From: Arenicola marina
Lineage: Eukaryota > Annelida > Polychaeta > Arenicolidae
DNA length: 64,000 nucleotides
Direction of reading: 5' to 3'
Assembly: GCA_964019135.1 (NCBI GenBank)
Contig: OZ025252.1
Coordinates: 8,448,823-8,512,822 of the forward strand
A program made the position numbers and the translations under genes. Below, piece by piece: positions 11,701 through 26,700 of the stretch; position 1 is the first letter of the stretch; each line of letters starts with the position of its first letter. The notes under the pieces were generated by a model, which saw nothing but the letters and a program-made list of their open reading frames with translations, did not search any database and was not told where the DNA came from.

Positions 11701-14700
11701 AATACGAGTCGCAACTTTCGGCCTTCCATGGGTCTGAATCTTTCATCAAATTAGCACCATTGCAAACTTGGAGGAACATAGCGCGCGGTATCTATGATAA
11801 TTTAATAATTGCTGGGGTTGGGTGGTGGTGGGGCGGGGGACGGGCGGGCGTTGGGGGGGTGGGGGCAACGACCAAATAGATCAGGACTTATTTGCAATTT
11901 ATATTCTAGGTTTGTCTTCCCTTGCAAATGATCACGTCACCCTGATTGCCGGTTACAGCAGGAAACCGCAATGCGATACTGTCACGTGGGCGACATTGCC
12001 CACAGAGGGGAAACCCACACAGCCCCCACCCACAAAGGTGGGGGCTGCTTCTCGGGCGCTTTCTTTGGAAACATAACAGAATCCTATATAATGCAACCGT
12101 CAGAAGTGACGTATGAGCGTTCTCGCAATCCCGGGCTTCGAACCAAAAGACTCAACGTTTTCGTAGGGAGCCGTTGGGTAAATCACAGACCCTTTAGGGT
12201 ACTTTGTCAGGTATCTACATCACTTCTTTATATTTTGCTATGGCACGCACAGTTTGTTTGCGTGAATTATGCTATCGATTGTCAAAATGCGGAATTTCAT
12301 ATGCGTACAAATATTGATATTCGGGTAAGTCATTAAATAAACTAGCTATTCGAACAGTTGTTTCCCGCCAAAATCAGGCCATGATCTAACATAGTTACAT
12401 TTTAGACCCGATTAGTGCAAGAATAATTTATTCTGTATTCGGCCGTCATAATTAATAACTGTCTAAATCAATTTAAAGTCTTAACGTAACAAAACTATAA
12501 ATTGCATCGGATGGCATCCGTTCGTTTGCGAAAGACGGTGGATTTGCAGCTTCTGTTTTGGTTTAAGTAATAAGATGTGTTTCGCGGTATTGCGCTTATG
12601 ACTGAAAAAGCTGTTGTGGGTACCGACAGAGCTTACCTCTGTCGTCGCAATCACATGACGACCCCGGCATTAATAAAAATTCCGATACTTCGTAAACCCT
12701 ATTTTTGTCCCCGTTTCGTATTACAAAACTATAATTCAGCCATACTTTCCAATTTGCCGCGCTTCTGCCCTACAGTGCGATCATGCCGGAGACTTACTTC
12801 TGGTTGTGCCCCCTCCCTATTTCAACTTGCTTAACGTGATAAAGTATCATCAAAGTGCGCTGTAATTATGGTCATGGCTAGAACATATATAGGCCAATTC
12901 AGGCACATCATCTGGGTAGTCCCAATATGTTGTCGTCCTGAAGAAGGCCAGCCACCCAACCGGAAGATACCACCTGCCTCCCGGTGATCACCAGCACAAC
13001 CCTCTATGTGTGACCTCTGACCCCGCAGTGCTACTGGTACGCAGGGACACCCGCTATCACTCTCAGCCTTCGACTCACTCCGCTAGGGCTCCATTATATC
13101 TGTTGTCGCCTACTTCCTCAATCCATTCACACACTCGTTGGCCAGGGGGGCGCTGCGCAAATTGATGGGACAACTGCGCCGGGCATTTCTTACAAATTAT
13201 TGCCTGGGACCCAGCGTAAACCTAATAACACACGGTATCACGTGATGAAAAGAAAGCGTTCACGCTCATTTATTCAGCTGTTTCAAAATGGTACAAGATA
13301 TATTTTGCATGATTAAATATGCATTATTGTATTGAACACTATAGTGTTGCAAGAAATTACAGCCGATTTGACTGTTTTCAAGAATCTTAAACTTTGCCCC
13401 CGGCCAACAGGCGAGGTAAAAGCGGAACTTGCGTAGCGCCACTTAGCGAATTGGAGCTTGACAAGCTACATCATTACACTACAGGTTTTCCTCTAGCGGT
13501 ATCGAATGGGCATCGCCCAACTTAAACACTTACCTCCATGAGGATCACAGGGGCCGGCCAGGTAGCTCAGTGGGCTAGAGCGCTCGCCTTGAGGGCTCTG
13601 GTCGCCTGAGAGCCTAACGGCACTTGAATCGGTGGTTCGAGCCCCGCTGTGGCCATGTCGGTATCGTCGCAGGATAAAGATCCCATGTCCTTCTTCGCAA
13701 AGAGTATTGTCCCCGGGAACATGGCTCCACTCCCCCGTCCTCCACTCCCTCCCATTGATGCTGTAGTCGCTGAACACCACCGGGTTTGTAATAATGGCTT
13801 TATTGCTGTAAAATACAGATGACCATAACAGCTCCGGTCTGGAGGCTGGCTGTGAAGGGTATGTCTTGACCACCCAAGAGCAGCGCTTTATATTACCCAT
13901 GAAGAAATGGGATGGACATACTCGGCACAGGAGCGGCACAGGAGTGGAACATTGGACCAATGAGAAATAAGTACAGCGGAATAAAGGGGGGTGGGGATAG
14001 AAAGAGATATCGACGACAGATACGAGAATGATCAAGAAAGGGATGGGGTCCGCTATAGTGAAAACGATCACCACGTGTCGGAACTGACCGCAGCAAGAAA
14101 TATACACGAAACTCACAAAATCTGGACCGGCGAAAAGCGGCCCGCAAAGAACTCGACCGTAAAGCTCACACATCACCCACACAGGCATTTTCACGCCTTC
14201 TACAATATCCCCTCCCGCGAGAAAATGTCGTCCCTTGACATTGACAAAACAAAGCATAAAACATAATATTTACCGCTGGGTGAAGTCTCTAAATGTATCA
14301 ATATCATCTCATTCTTGCATCAAACATTCATTCTTTCACAGCTTTACTAACACTTAAACTCGTTTAGGTAGCATACAGTCCATTGAAATTTATTCTGTGA
14401 GCATTTTTTTTTATGCGTAAGATACCGTCAATACTAATACTTACATAAATAATATATATATATAATACTATACCTATACACGATGTAATTATATGTAAGC
14501 CATTCTGTAAGCTCTAATTATAGATCTAATAATTAAAAAATATATATATATATAACACAAAAAAAAATGGAACAAAGTTTGGTGTGAAGGAAATTTACAT
14601 TTCCTCTGGTTTTCTCCTAGGCATTGAACTGTTCTATATAGCCGAAGTTCTCACCACACGGAGGAATACGGGAAGACAGTTTCCAAAATCTTGCAACTGG

Positions 14701-17700
14701 ACCCGGGCGTTTCCGGAAGTGGTTGGGGGGCCTCCCTGGTGTAGTGGTTAGCGCACTAGACCGCAGATCAATAGATCCTGGGTTCGAATCCGGGCTCGGG
14801 CACCTAATCTGGGGCATGTTTCATTCCTTCATCCTTCATCGTCCCGGGAGGTTCCTTGGCCCAATTTAGCCTGTATGTGCACAAAAGTGGCCTAAAACAC
14901 CAACATTTCATTTCATTTCCGGAAGTGGTTGATCAATCCACGAACGAAAACCAATCTGCTGGTCAGCTGTCCTCAGTCAGGTGCCAAATCTTCTCTCGTG
15001 CCTTCTCACCTCTTTCCGTAGACACCAATCTGCTTTGATGCACGACGTCTATTGACATGACTCAAGGGACGTCACTGGATCCGCATCTATGAGCGATACT
15101 GGAATGAACTGCACACGGTTGTGCACAAGTTGACGAATACAGTAGTGTGAGCACGATGGTGGAAATCGACAGGACATTAACCCCGCGGCAAGGAGTGATA
15201 CCCCGTCTGTTCTAGACCGGGCGACAGTTGTCCTTACTCACATGACCGCCATCGGGTTAGTCAATTTCCGGCTTAGTACACTTATTACGACGTGGTGTAA
15301 GCCTTTCACACCACTGTGATACCGTTGTCAACTGATGGTTGCCAGACACCCGTCCAATGCAGCGCTGATTCTTGATGGGTGCACTCGATCCACGTCAGAG
15401 GTGTCCGGATGACCGGGCGACGTACTTTCTTGTCACGTGTCCACCTCAGGATCCTCATTGGCTGGCCATCACCGCGTGGTTCGCCACCCACCCTGTTCAT
15501 GACGCTATTGTAGTCGCTGAACACCACCGGGTTTGTAATAATTGCTTTATTGCTGTAAAATACAGATGACAATAACAGCTCCGGTCTGGAGGCTGGCTGT
15601 GAAGGGTATGTGTCTATTGACGTCCGCTTCATCACATCGTCACAATAACGGCTGTATGACAATATTGGAATGTTATTCACATTTCATATACATAAGGACG
15701 ATGTCAATGACCTCACATAAATATATTAGTGGGAGTAGAGAATTCCTAAACTATATTCAGACATTAAACGCTAAATCTAACCTCATATAAATGATGTCAG
15801 TAAATTAAACACATCAATCAAACACATCAATCAAACGCATCTTACATATTACTTCAGTACAAGTGTCGTGAAATGTTATTCATTCATACACATTATCTGA
15901 CCGAGCGATAAAATACTGACGAGATCCATCAAGTTAAATTCCCCTTAAATCCCACTTCCTACTTCCACTTACCTGTAAAATACAGATGACAATAACAGCT
16001 CCGGTCTGGAGGCTGGCTGTGAAGGGTATGTCTTGACCACCCAAGAGCAGCGCTTTATATTACCCATGAAAAAATGGGATGGACATACTCGGCACAGGAG
16101 CGGCACAGGAGTGGAACATTGGACCAATGAGAAATAAGTACAGCGGAATAAAGGGGGGTGGGGATAGAAAGAGATATCGACGACAGATACGAGAATGATC
16201 AAGAAAGGGATGGGGTCCGCTATAGTGAAAACGATCACCACGTGTCGGAACTGACCGCAGCAAGAAATATACACGAAACTCACAAAATCTGGACCGGCGA
16301 AAAGCGGCCCGCAAAGAACTCGACCGTAAAGCTCACACATCACCCACACAGGCATTTTCACGCCTTCTACAGATGCGATATGACCAAAAGTGGTTAACGC
16401 GTCCTGAATATAAAACCAGTCATGAGGGTAACTTTCAACAGCCCTGCGTATAGTTACAAAACGACCGACCGACCGTATATATCTGTTCAATTCGATCTGC
16501 TAAGCAGTCATTGATTGGGGCGCCGCTAAAATACAGATATGAAGGGAGCTTCTGGAAAAGGGATGATGTTGGGGAGCAGGACAATTCCCCCCGGGACCAC
16601 TCCCCCGGACAATTCAACCCGCACAATTCGACACTTAACTAGGACAAGTCCCCCCCGGAAAACTCACCCGGACAAATTCCGCAAGACACTTCCTCCCCAT
16701 ATAATCCCCCCCACCCCAGGAAAACTCCACCACAACCATCACCAAGCACCGAGACAATTTATCGGACCCGGCCACCAACGTCGTCCTCCCAAGACAATTC
16801 CCACCGGTCCAACCCCAACCGCTGACCACCAACAGTGTGTTGAGCGTGTGAAGGAGCGTGGCGCGGTCTATTCTATCTCATGGAGATAAGTGTTAAATCG
16901 GGCGATGCCCATTCGATACCGCTAGAGGAAAACCTACGTTGTAGATGTGCACGGTTCAGTCTCAACAAGCCCACAATGAGCCATAGGCCTCCATAGCCTT
17001 AGGCTGATGGGTAATGACGTTAATTTGTGCAACATTAGAATTTGGAACTACATCCATGGCGCCGACGTATTAGAGAGACCCTGCGGCTATGAAAGGGTGG
17101 GAGGTCTGTGTGTATGTGGGAAGGGGGGGGGGCGTACGCCTTTGATATCGCGGCCACACAAGCCGTCGTACTTTAAACATAGGGCAGATTCACGGGCAAA
17201 AGTTAGTTTGTCGGGGTTTTTTTCAGGCTCCAAGAGTTTTTCAGTATCAATACTGAGAAAGTTTTGACCATTCATAGCCGACGTACGGGTTACTATCAAA
17301 TATATTGATAAATAATACTCCTGTGCCAGTCTGGGTAATTTGGTTACTTAGGCCTGTCTGGTGGCAGAGGGCTTAGGCGGTTGTCCAGGGTCGAGTAGTC
17401 CTCGATTATCTGGGGGGGCATTGTCTGGGGGTGGCGTGGGGGTGTCTTGCTCCTGTTTTTGCTGGGCAGCAGGACACTCCCCCCCCCCGGGACACCCCCC
17501 GCCCCCCCCCCGCCCCTGTCAGTCCCCCCCCCCCAGACAATACCGCCCCCATCACCATCAATAGCAGGACCACCCACCACCAAGGAAATGTCTTCCCAAT
17601 TGCTTGCACAATTGCACCATTGCTTTCCCAATTGCACAATTTCGAACGGATAATCCCTAACAAGTGAGCCGTGAGAAAGACTAATCTTTCTGCCAGGTAT

Positions 17701-20700
17701 AAAACACAATATTTCTAAGCAATTATTACCAAAACAGCGATCGTTTTCGCTGCGTAAATAATGTAGGAAGAATCATGGTACAATACTTCGAATCTGTATT
17801 AAATTGTAGAAAATCTACATAACATTTGAGACTTAATAGGTCTTGCTCAATTTCGGTGGAATAAAAGGTGCCCATGGAAATATTGGCCCGGACTGATGAT
17901 TGTGAGTAGGGGGATCGAGGCTCTCTCTGTGGGTATTTTCGGAGGAGGGGAGGTGGGAGGGGGGCTTGCCCGTTCGAGGGAGTGTGTTTCCAGAGGATGG
18001 TTATCGTCCGGGGGGTGATTGTCTCGGCAAGAAATGGTCTTGGAGGTGTCCTGGGGACTTGTCAGGGAGGGAGGTGTTCGGGGGAGGGGGGGGGGGGGGT
18101 GTTGTCGAACTGACCGGGGGGGATTGTCCAGGGGGGAGTTGTCCTGAAACCGCTGTGGTGGCCACAGCACGACACGGGAAGGAAGGCATCGTCATGGCGT
18201 ATGTAGCATCTTGTGGATGTGACGATTATAAATAGCTTAGCCCGGGGTGACAACGGAAACGAGGCCCGTGCAGGGTCAGCAGGACAAGGCTGGGGGTGGT
18301 GGATCCTCTGACTCAGCCAAGACGCAGCATGCAGGCTTGAGGGGATGTCCCGCCTCGCCGGGCCCTCACGTAGGATAGCATGCTACTAAAGCTCTTTGCG
18401 CGCAGCATGGATGGCCATGGATGGCCATGGATGGCCATGGATGTCCTTGGATGGCCACACGTGTGGGCACACGTTCTATGAGGAGAGGCAACCAATAAAC
18501 GCGTTTGATGCGAGGCACTTCCCGAAGCGCCTACAGTGCCTAAGTGCACTGTACTATGAAATCTGAACATAGCCAGCGGATTTATGCGGCTAGTACTATA
18601 CTAGGGACATCAACATACATTTGTATATGTTACAGATATTGCCTTATGCGGAAAAGTTCAATGCCAAAAGACAAGCTTGATATATATCTCAACCATTTAA
18701 TAAATGAAAGCATGAGAATGCCCCTAGAAGCAAAGGTCCATTCCCTCCGACTGAGTGATATAAAGAAATTGTAAGACAGGGACGCTAAGGTTGGACGCTA
18801 AACTTTGCACCTTTATATTACAAAGCTATTCTAATATCATGGTTAAGAGGCTCATTTGTGCCAGAGAGTATTCCGGACATTTGGCAAGAAGTATTGTGGC
18901 TAATAATCCTTTCATATATATTGGCAACGAGTCGGCCCTTTAACGCAAATGGTATAGGCCTTATTATTGAAATTAACGACATTTTTGGAAATGAAAATCG
19001 AAAAGCATGAGGCACATCTACACTTTGTTAGACGAGCTATTCCTCGTGGATGGAGAACAAGCCTGCAATGATGAAGTGTCGATTTGGACATGTTATCTTA
19101 TCTTTCGTGTAATTCTCTATATGACATACTTTATTCTCGTCCGTCCAGCTGCGGTCAGGTATCAGAATCAGAATGGGGCAAAATATGTTTCTTGCCTCCT
19201 AAATGTACCTTTGACACCAAACTGCAATCCTTTCAGTACTCGACCCATTAAATGTTTGCTCCCACAACCAATGTTTAAGCTTACTCGGGCTGGCGGAGAG
19301 TGGTTTGTGTGATTTACGCTCGTAGATAGATACACTCATTCACAGATTCAGCGACTGTATTGTTGTAGTACCTAAATTCTTGAATGACCTCACAGAGGGG
19401 TACCACCCAGCCACATCTGATACTGTAGCTGCTTCTATAAAGACACAACTATCTTAGGACCCTACGATAAACCGGTCTACTCCCTATTAATTCCTTTCAA
19501 CTAAATATTATATTCCTTAATAAAAGGGTAAATCCGAGCCAGTCAAGCTAAATACTAATCTGTCCAAACTAACATGTCGTTTAATGATGGGAGAATCTTT
19601 TATCTCTTATATCTCAATCTTATATCTTATATCTTATATCTTTGTTTATTATCACTGTCTATCGTATGTCTGTAAGTCATCAATGAATATAGAGAAAAAT
19701 ATAAAATAAGAAAAGATAGAGCCTTTTATATCATTAAGGGCGTTTCACAACATTCATTCTCTTAGACCACTTATCGTATTTTGATTGAACGTCTACGGCA
19801 CAAATAAAGGACATAGCTTTGATCTCTTTATGGCAGTATAACACACATTTACTACGGTTCAAGTTTCATATTCTTATTTTATAGTGTTATAGTATCTATG
19901 ATGGTATGAGTATGCAGTTCATATACGTTATATATTAGGGGCTGCACAAAGTTACATTTTATCAAATTAAATGTTTGTCCAACTCATTATTTCAAATCAA
20001 ATGTTAGTTCCATGTGATTATTATTCTTATCAAAACCTAACCTGCGATCCCGGCTGTGAGATGTTACATGTCGGTCAACAGTGTGGGCCTTCTTGATTCT
20101 AGAGAAAAAAAAACCCTCAAGAATCCATTAAAATTGAAATCATTGCTTCACGAGGTGTTCACCAAGGCATTTGGAATGTTTTGCTCGTGCGGCTTCATTG
20201 TGAAACACGTGTCTATGTCGCGCCACCTGTTCCATAACCTGTTCCATCACCTGTTCCATAACCTGTTCCATCACCTGTTCCATCACCTGTTCCATCACCT
20301 GTTCCATCACCTGTTCCATAACCTGTTCCATCACCTGTTCCATAACCTGTTCCATCACCTGTTCCATCACCTGTTCCATCACCTGTTCCATCACCTGTTC
20401 CATAACCTGTTCCATCACCTGTTCCATCACCTGTTCCATCACCTGTTCCATCACCTGTTCCATCACCTGTTCCATAACCTGTTCCATCACCTGTTCCATC
20501 ACCTGTTCCATCACCTGTTCCATCACCTGTTCCATAACCTGTTCCATCACCTGTTCCATCACCTGTTCCATCACCTGTTCCATCACCTGTTCCATCACCT
20601 GTTCCATCACCTGTTCCATAACCTGTTCCATCACCTGTTCCATCACCTGTTCCATAACCTGTTTCATAACCTGTTCCATAACCTGTTCCATAACCTGTTC

Positions 20701-23700
20701 CATAACCTGTTCCATAACAGGTTCCATAACCTGTTCTATCACCTGTTCCATCATCTGTTCGATAACCTGTTCCATAACATGTTCCATAACAGGTCACATA
20801 ACCTGTTCTATCACCTGTTCCATCATCTGTTCCATCACATTTCCCGGGATTTCTTTCATGATCTGTCCATAACCTATTCCATTATATATTTCATCATATG
20901 TTCCGTCGCCTGTTCCCCGATCTGATCCCATTATCTGTTACATCACGTTTGCTCTGATCTGATTCAATAATCTGTTTCATAATTTCAAAGGTATGTTTCA
21001 GTGATGCTCGTTTCTTGCGGTCACCTGGTCACTTCGCCGTCATCCGTTGGGATCTGACATCGTGAGCCAATATAGCCCCATGTGGCGTTGTTGGGAAACA
21101 CCGCCACATGTCCAGTCTATCAAATCCTGTACGGCATTTTACAAACACGCGTGGTGAGAAGCGGCGCTGATGGCGAGAACTTTTTGGGGTATGGCAATAA
21201 TTTCTAGAAGTATGTATCTTACAACTTATCTTGTTATTTTGGTTGAAGTCTCCGTGATTACGACGATATCCTCTGTTGATTTTTCGAAGCAGCAGACAAC
21301 TCAGTTCTGTCCGCCAGCTTGCCCACCCAGGGGAGAAACTGCGCATGCGTGCATGTCGTTAAAACCACACCATTCGCTTGGTGGCGCTTCATACACCCAG
21401 CCAATAGACACTAATAAGCGAAACGCCACCTGGCGAAAGTCGCTGGTTAAGAATGACCAAATACGAAATGGCGCGATAAACAACAAGAATATCTCATTTC
21501 AACCGACTTGATAGAAATGCCATATTTTCTTAGTTCATATGCATGTGGGTTTTGTGGTAAATATGAAGTTTAGGTATCAGAGTACAAAATGACAGGGGTT
21601 TGATGGATCGTGCGGTTAACAACACTTAGTCGCCCACAAAAACAAATCTTACACCCTCATTTTCTACATGCGGACAGGGGACTGTTGTGTGGAGCAACAA
21701 CTGTCTCATATGGGACTAGAGCCAATACAAAACATGTAGCGATGTCTATTTCAGTTCCTTTGCCGTCTACGTCATGTGCTTCTCACGACACCAGTTAATT
21801 AACAATCTCTTCTGATCAGGCATGACGATTATTTACGTCATGCACTTGGGGTGTTTAACGAGTTGTCAGCCACATCCTCAGGTAATTCGACAATTACGTG
21901 TAAGTTGATGTCGTGTTTTTAGGTCATTAACTTAATATGTAAAATCCACGTCCTTAGCAAACACACTACATTACAGAAAAATAATGTCGCGAGAGAACAA
22001 TAGAGTGACGTCATCAGTGGATTTTACATTGTGTACCGACGACAGAAGTGGCGCCATAGTGAGGCACTTCTTAATGTTCATGGCTCATTGTCTGGGAGCT
22101 TGGATTACTGGTCTATTCAGGACGTCTTAAATCCCGGGATATACCGTTTATTCGTTTTTCCTTTTGCCTCTATACATTATAAAAACAAATTGTTCCCTTT
22201 TTCAATTTTCTGTTTTGCAAAAGGTAAAGCAGAAAAGGGTTTGGGCAATTCCTTTTCCAATTACCGTTTTGAAACATGAAAATGTAAAAAAAGGTAAAAG
22301 TCATCAGAAACCGTTTGCCCTTTTTGAAAGGAGCAAGACGAAAATGGATAACACTTGCTCCTCCGGGGGTTACCCAATACTATTTGCGAAGAAGGACACG
22401 GGATATTTCGGGCCTTGGAAGCTCATTGTCGTCGTCAGCAGACAGGCTCCATGGCCAAAAAACGTCGCCGCGCGAAGGAGGCACAACACTATTAACGTAA
22501 TCATAATCATGTCACGTTCCTTTATACTCCATGCACTGAATAACAACAACGATAACAACTGTTAATGTGTTAATTGTTAATCTGAACACATATCCTTATA
22601 AATGCCATATTTGTTTCCTTGAATGTGTGTTACGTCTGAATATGCATCGGCATGTTTGAGCCTGTTAACACACATCTGTGACTGGCATATTAAATTTCAA
22701 TAACATCCGTCAATGATTAATCATTTCATTCAGAATAATATATTCGTTAATGCGAGATAATATTTATGGCAATTATAAATATCATTAATTGAATTAGGAA
22801 AACTGTAGGTAATATAAGTGGGGCAATTCAATATCTGTAAATATCTTGAAATCATCATCATGATGGATCGAGATAGCATGAAATAATTCGACCAAAATCC
22901 GGCTATATAAGTTGAAGCGTAATTAAAGATAACTGGACTTTGAGCTATAGCTTCAGCACACGGTAGTGGAGATTAGTTTTCTTTATTCTCGAATTCTATT
23001 CATTCACTGGACTTCTTTCTCTTGAGTTTCACGTTCCGAAATGCTGACTCTGATATGAATATCGTGGTACGCATACTAGACAGGATTAGTCCGCTGTCTC
23101 TGTGAGAAATACGTAGATATGTCATGATCACATGGTCGATTAACGCCCTTATGAATCCCAGGCTATCAGCAAACGTTTGCCAATAGTGTATTGAATGATA
23201 CATTGGACCAACAATTTGCATGATTTAATAACTTCTGTGGATAACCACGACCTTCAGTAAATATTCCTTGAATTTGTTCACCATTGGCTCTCTTGGTTTT
23301 TACATATCTGATTCCCATGAAATGGAATATTGTTGTGTATAAGGAAGGGTGGCACCTGTTCTCTCTGAATGTGGTGAATGCCAGCCCGTGGTACACTCAT
23401 GGTGCTATGTGGCAGATTATACGGCTTGTGAGAAGCTCACTCTCCACTCTACGCAAACCATAGCTCCCAGCCCAATTAGCACAATGGCTTTTTACGCATA
23501 TGCCTAAAGCAAATCCGCACAAGGGGATTACCCAGGCACGCATGGCTCCCTTTGACCATGACCCTTCCCATAAATAGAGCCAGTTCAGTAGGTAAATAGA
23601 CTAAAGCGCAGATCAACAGGTGGTGGGTTCGAGTCCTGGCACCTTTATCTGGTGCATATGTCCTTCTACCCACACTCAAACCCCCATGTTCATCGCTATC

Positions 23701-26700
23701 GTCGCGGGAGACAGAGGAACTGTGATAGATTTCTGCATTTAGGCCTGGGCGTGGCAACGCCTGTCTGGCTGTGTATAGTCGTGGATTAACTACTCATATA
23801 TGACGAGGCTCTCCCTGTGAAATTGCAAAGCGTGTGGACGTGTATGGTATCGAGCTGCTGGAACCAGCTAGAAAGACGCCACGTTACAGGAGCCATTCAG
23901 CGTGAGCCAATTTACAGGAACCATGCAGCGTGAGTCCAGTTACAGGAGCCATGCAGCGTGAGTCAAGTTACAGGAGCCATGTAGCGTGAGCCAAGTTACA
24001 GGAACCATGCAGCGTGAGCCAAGTTACAGGAACCATGCAGCGTGAGCCAAGTTACGGGAGCCATGTAGTGTGAGCCAAGTTACATGAGCCATGTAGTGTG
24101 AGCCAAGTTACAGGAGCCATGTAGCGTGAGCCAAGTTACAGGAACCATGCAGTGTGAGCCAAGTTACAGGAACCATGCAGCGTGAGCCAAGTTACAGGAA
24201 CCATGCAGCGTGAGTCAAGTTACAGGAGCCATGTACTGTGAGCCAAGTTACAGGAGCCATGCAGCGTGAGCCAAGTTACAGGAACCATGCAGCGTGAGCC
24301 AAGTTACAGGAACCATGCAGCGTGAGTCAAGTTACAGGAACCATGCAGCGTGAGCCAAGTTAGAGGAACCATGTAGTGTGAGCCAAGTTACAGGAACCAT
24401 GCAGTGTGAGCCAAGTTACAGGAACTATGTAGTGTGAGCCAAGTTACAGGAACCATGCAACGTGAGCCAAGTTACAGGAACTATGTAGTGTGAGCCAAGT
24501 TACAGGAACCATGTAGTGTGAGCCAAGTTACAGGAGCCATGTAGTGTGAGCCAAATTACAGGAACCATGCAGCGTGAGCCAAGTTACAGGAACCATGCAG
24601 CGTGAGTCAAGTTACAGGAGCCATGCAGCGTGAGCCAAGTTGCAGGAGCCATGCAGCGTGAGCCAAGTTGCAGGAACCATGCAGCGTGAGTCAAGTTACA
24701 GGAACCATGTAGTGTGAGCCAAGTTACAGGAGCCATGTAGTGTGAGCCAAATTACAGGAACCATGCAGCGTGAGCCAAGTTACAGGAACCATGCAGTGTG
24801 AGCCAAGTTACAGGAACTATGTAGTGTGAGCCAAGTTACAGGAACCATGTAGTGTGAGCCAAGTTACAGGAACCATGTAGTGTGAGCCAAGTTACAGGAA
24901 CCATGTAGTGTGAGCCAAGTTACAGGAACCATGCAGCGTGAGCCAAGTTACAGGAGCCATGCAGCGTGAGCCAAGTTACAGGAGCCATGTAGTGTGAGCC
25001 AAGTTACAGGAACCATGCAGCGTGAGCCAAGTTACAGGAACTATGTAGTGTGAGCCAAGTTACAGGAACCATGCAGCGTGAGCCAAGTTACAGGAACCAT
25101 GTAGTGTGAGCCAAGTTACAGGAACCATGTAGTGTGAGCCAAGTTACAGGAACCATGCAGCGTGAGTCAAGTTACAGGAGCCATGCAGCGTGAGCCAAGT
25201 TACAGGAACCATGCAGCGTGAGTCAAGTTACAGGAACCATGCAGCGTGAGCCAAGTTACAGGAACCATGTAGTGTGAGCCAAGTTACAGGAACCATGCAG
25301 TGTGAGCCAAGTTACAGGAACTATGTAGTGTGAGCCAAGTTACAGGAACCATGTAGTGTGAGCCAAGTTACAGGAACCATGTAGTGTGAGCCAAGTTACA
25401 GGAACCATGTAGTGTAAGCCAAGTTACAGGAACCATGCAGCGTGAGCCAAGTTACAGGAGCCATGCAGCGTGAGCCAAGTTACAGGAGCCATGTAGTGTG
25501 AGCCAAGTTACAGGAACCATGCAGCGTGAGCCAAGTTACAGGAACTATGTAGTGTGAGCCAAGTTACAGGAACCATGCAGCGTGAGCCAAGTTACAGGAA
25601 CCATGTAGTGTGAGCCAAGTTACAGGAACCATGCAGTGTGAGCCAAGTTAGAGGAGCCATGCAGCGTGAGTCAAGTTACAGGAACCATGCAGCGTGAGCC
25701 AAGTTACAGGAACTATGTAGTGTGAGCCAAGTTACAGGAACCATGCAACGTGAGCCAAGTTACAGGAACCATGTAGTGTGAGCCAAGTTACAGGAGCCAT
25801 GCAGCGTGAGTCAAGTTACAGGAACCATGCAGCGTGAGCTAAGTTACGGGAACCATGTAGTGTGAGCCAAGTTACAGGAACCATGCAGTGTGAGTCAAGT
25901 TACGGGAACCATGCAGCGTGAGCTAAGTTACAGGAACCATGTAGCGTGAGCCAAGTTATAGGAACCATGCAGCGTGAGTCAAGTTACAGGAGCCATGCAG
26001 CGTGAGCCAAGTTACAGGAACCATGCAGCGTGAGTCAAGTTACAGGAACCATGCAGCGTGAGCCAAGTTACAGGAACCATGTAGTGTGAGCCAAGTTACA
26101 GGAACCATGCAGTGTGAGCCAAGTTACAGGAACTATGTAGTGTGAGCCAAGTTACAGGAACCATGTAGTGTGAGCCAAGTTACAGGAACCATGTAGTGTG
26201 AGCCAAGTTACAGGAACCATGTAGTGTAAGCCAAGTTACAGGAACCATGCAGCGTGAGCCAAGTTACAGGAGCCATGCAGCGTGAGCCAAGTTACAGGAG
26301 CCATGTAGTGTGAGCCAAGTTACAGGAACCATGCAGCGTGAGCCAAGTTACAGGAACTATGTAGTGTGAGCCAAGTTACAGGAACCATGCAGCGTGAGCC
26401 AAGTTACAGGAACCATGTAGTGTGAGCCAAGTTACAGGAACCATGTAGTGTGAGCCAAGTTACAGGAACCATGCAGCGTGAGCCAAGTTACAGGAACCAT
26501 GCAGTGTGAGCCAAGTTAGAGGAGCCATGCAGCGTGAGTCAAGTTACAGGAACCATGCAGCGTGAGCCAAGTTACAGGAACTATGTAGTGTCAGCCAAGT
26601 TACAGGAACCATGCAACGTGAGCCAAGTTACAGGAACCATGTAGTGTGAGCCAAGTTACAGGAGCCATGCAGCGTGAGTCAAGTTACAGGAACCATGCAG

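Larger units (their letters stand above)
13483..16935. mobile_element. Terminal-inverted-repeat element of about 3.45 kb, heavily nested
   Basis: A 60-bp left end (13483-13542) and a 59-bp right end (16877-16935) are inverted copies with only a few differences. Both start AGGTTTTCCTCTAGCGG and include GAATGGGCATCGCCC. Between them lie a family B SINE, two LTR copies, a family A SINE and a C-rich degenerate array. No transposase frame was found. It may be a non-autonomous DNA element that later took in the others. A target duplication is not clear. Confidence 0.55.

Noticed and set aside
13553-13660. A tRNA gene with intron
   Set aside because: The head is too long, and the same body occurs at about 6165-6375, so it is a SINE.
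13493-14257. 254-codon minus frame
   Set aside because: It runs through the inverted end, a SINE and an LTR copy; a similar frame recurs in the second LTR copy. No protein domain is recognised.
14735-14815. A tRNA gene
   Set aside because: Polymerase III boxes are present, but no good acceptor stem is seen; the head is fused to a SINE body and flanked by a target duplication.
20056-20925. 289-codon plus frame and 215- and 194-codon minus frames
   Set aside because: They follow from the 12-bp repeat ([12 protein letters not shown] and GTGY-type peptides); nothing outside the repeat looks coding.
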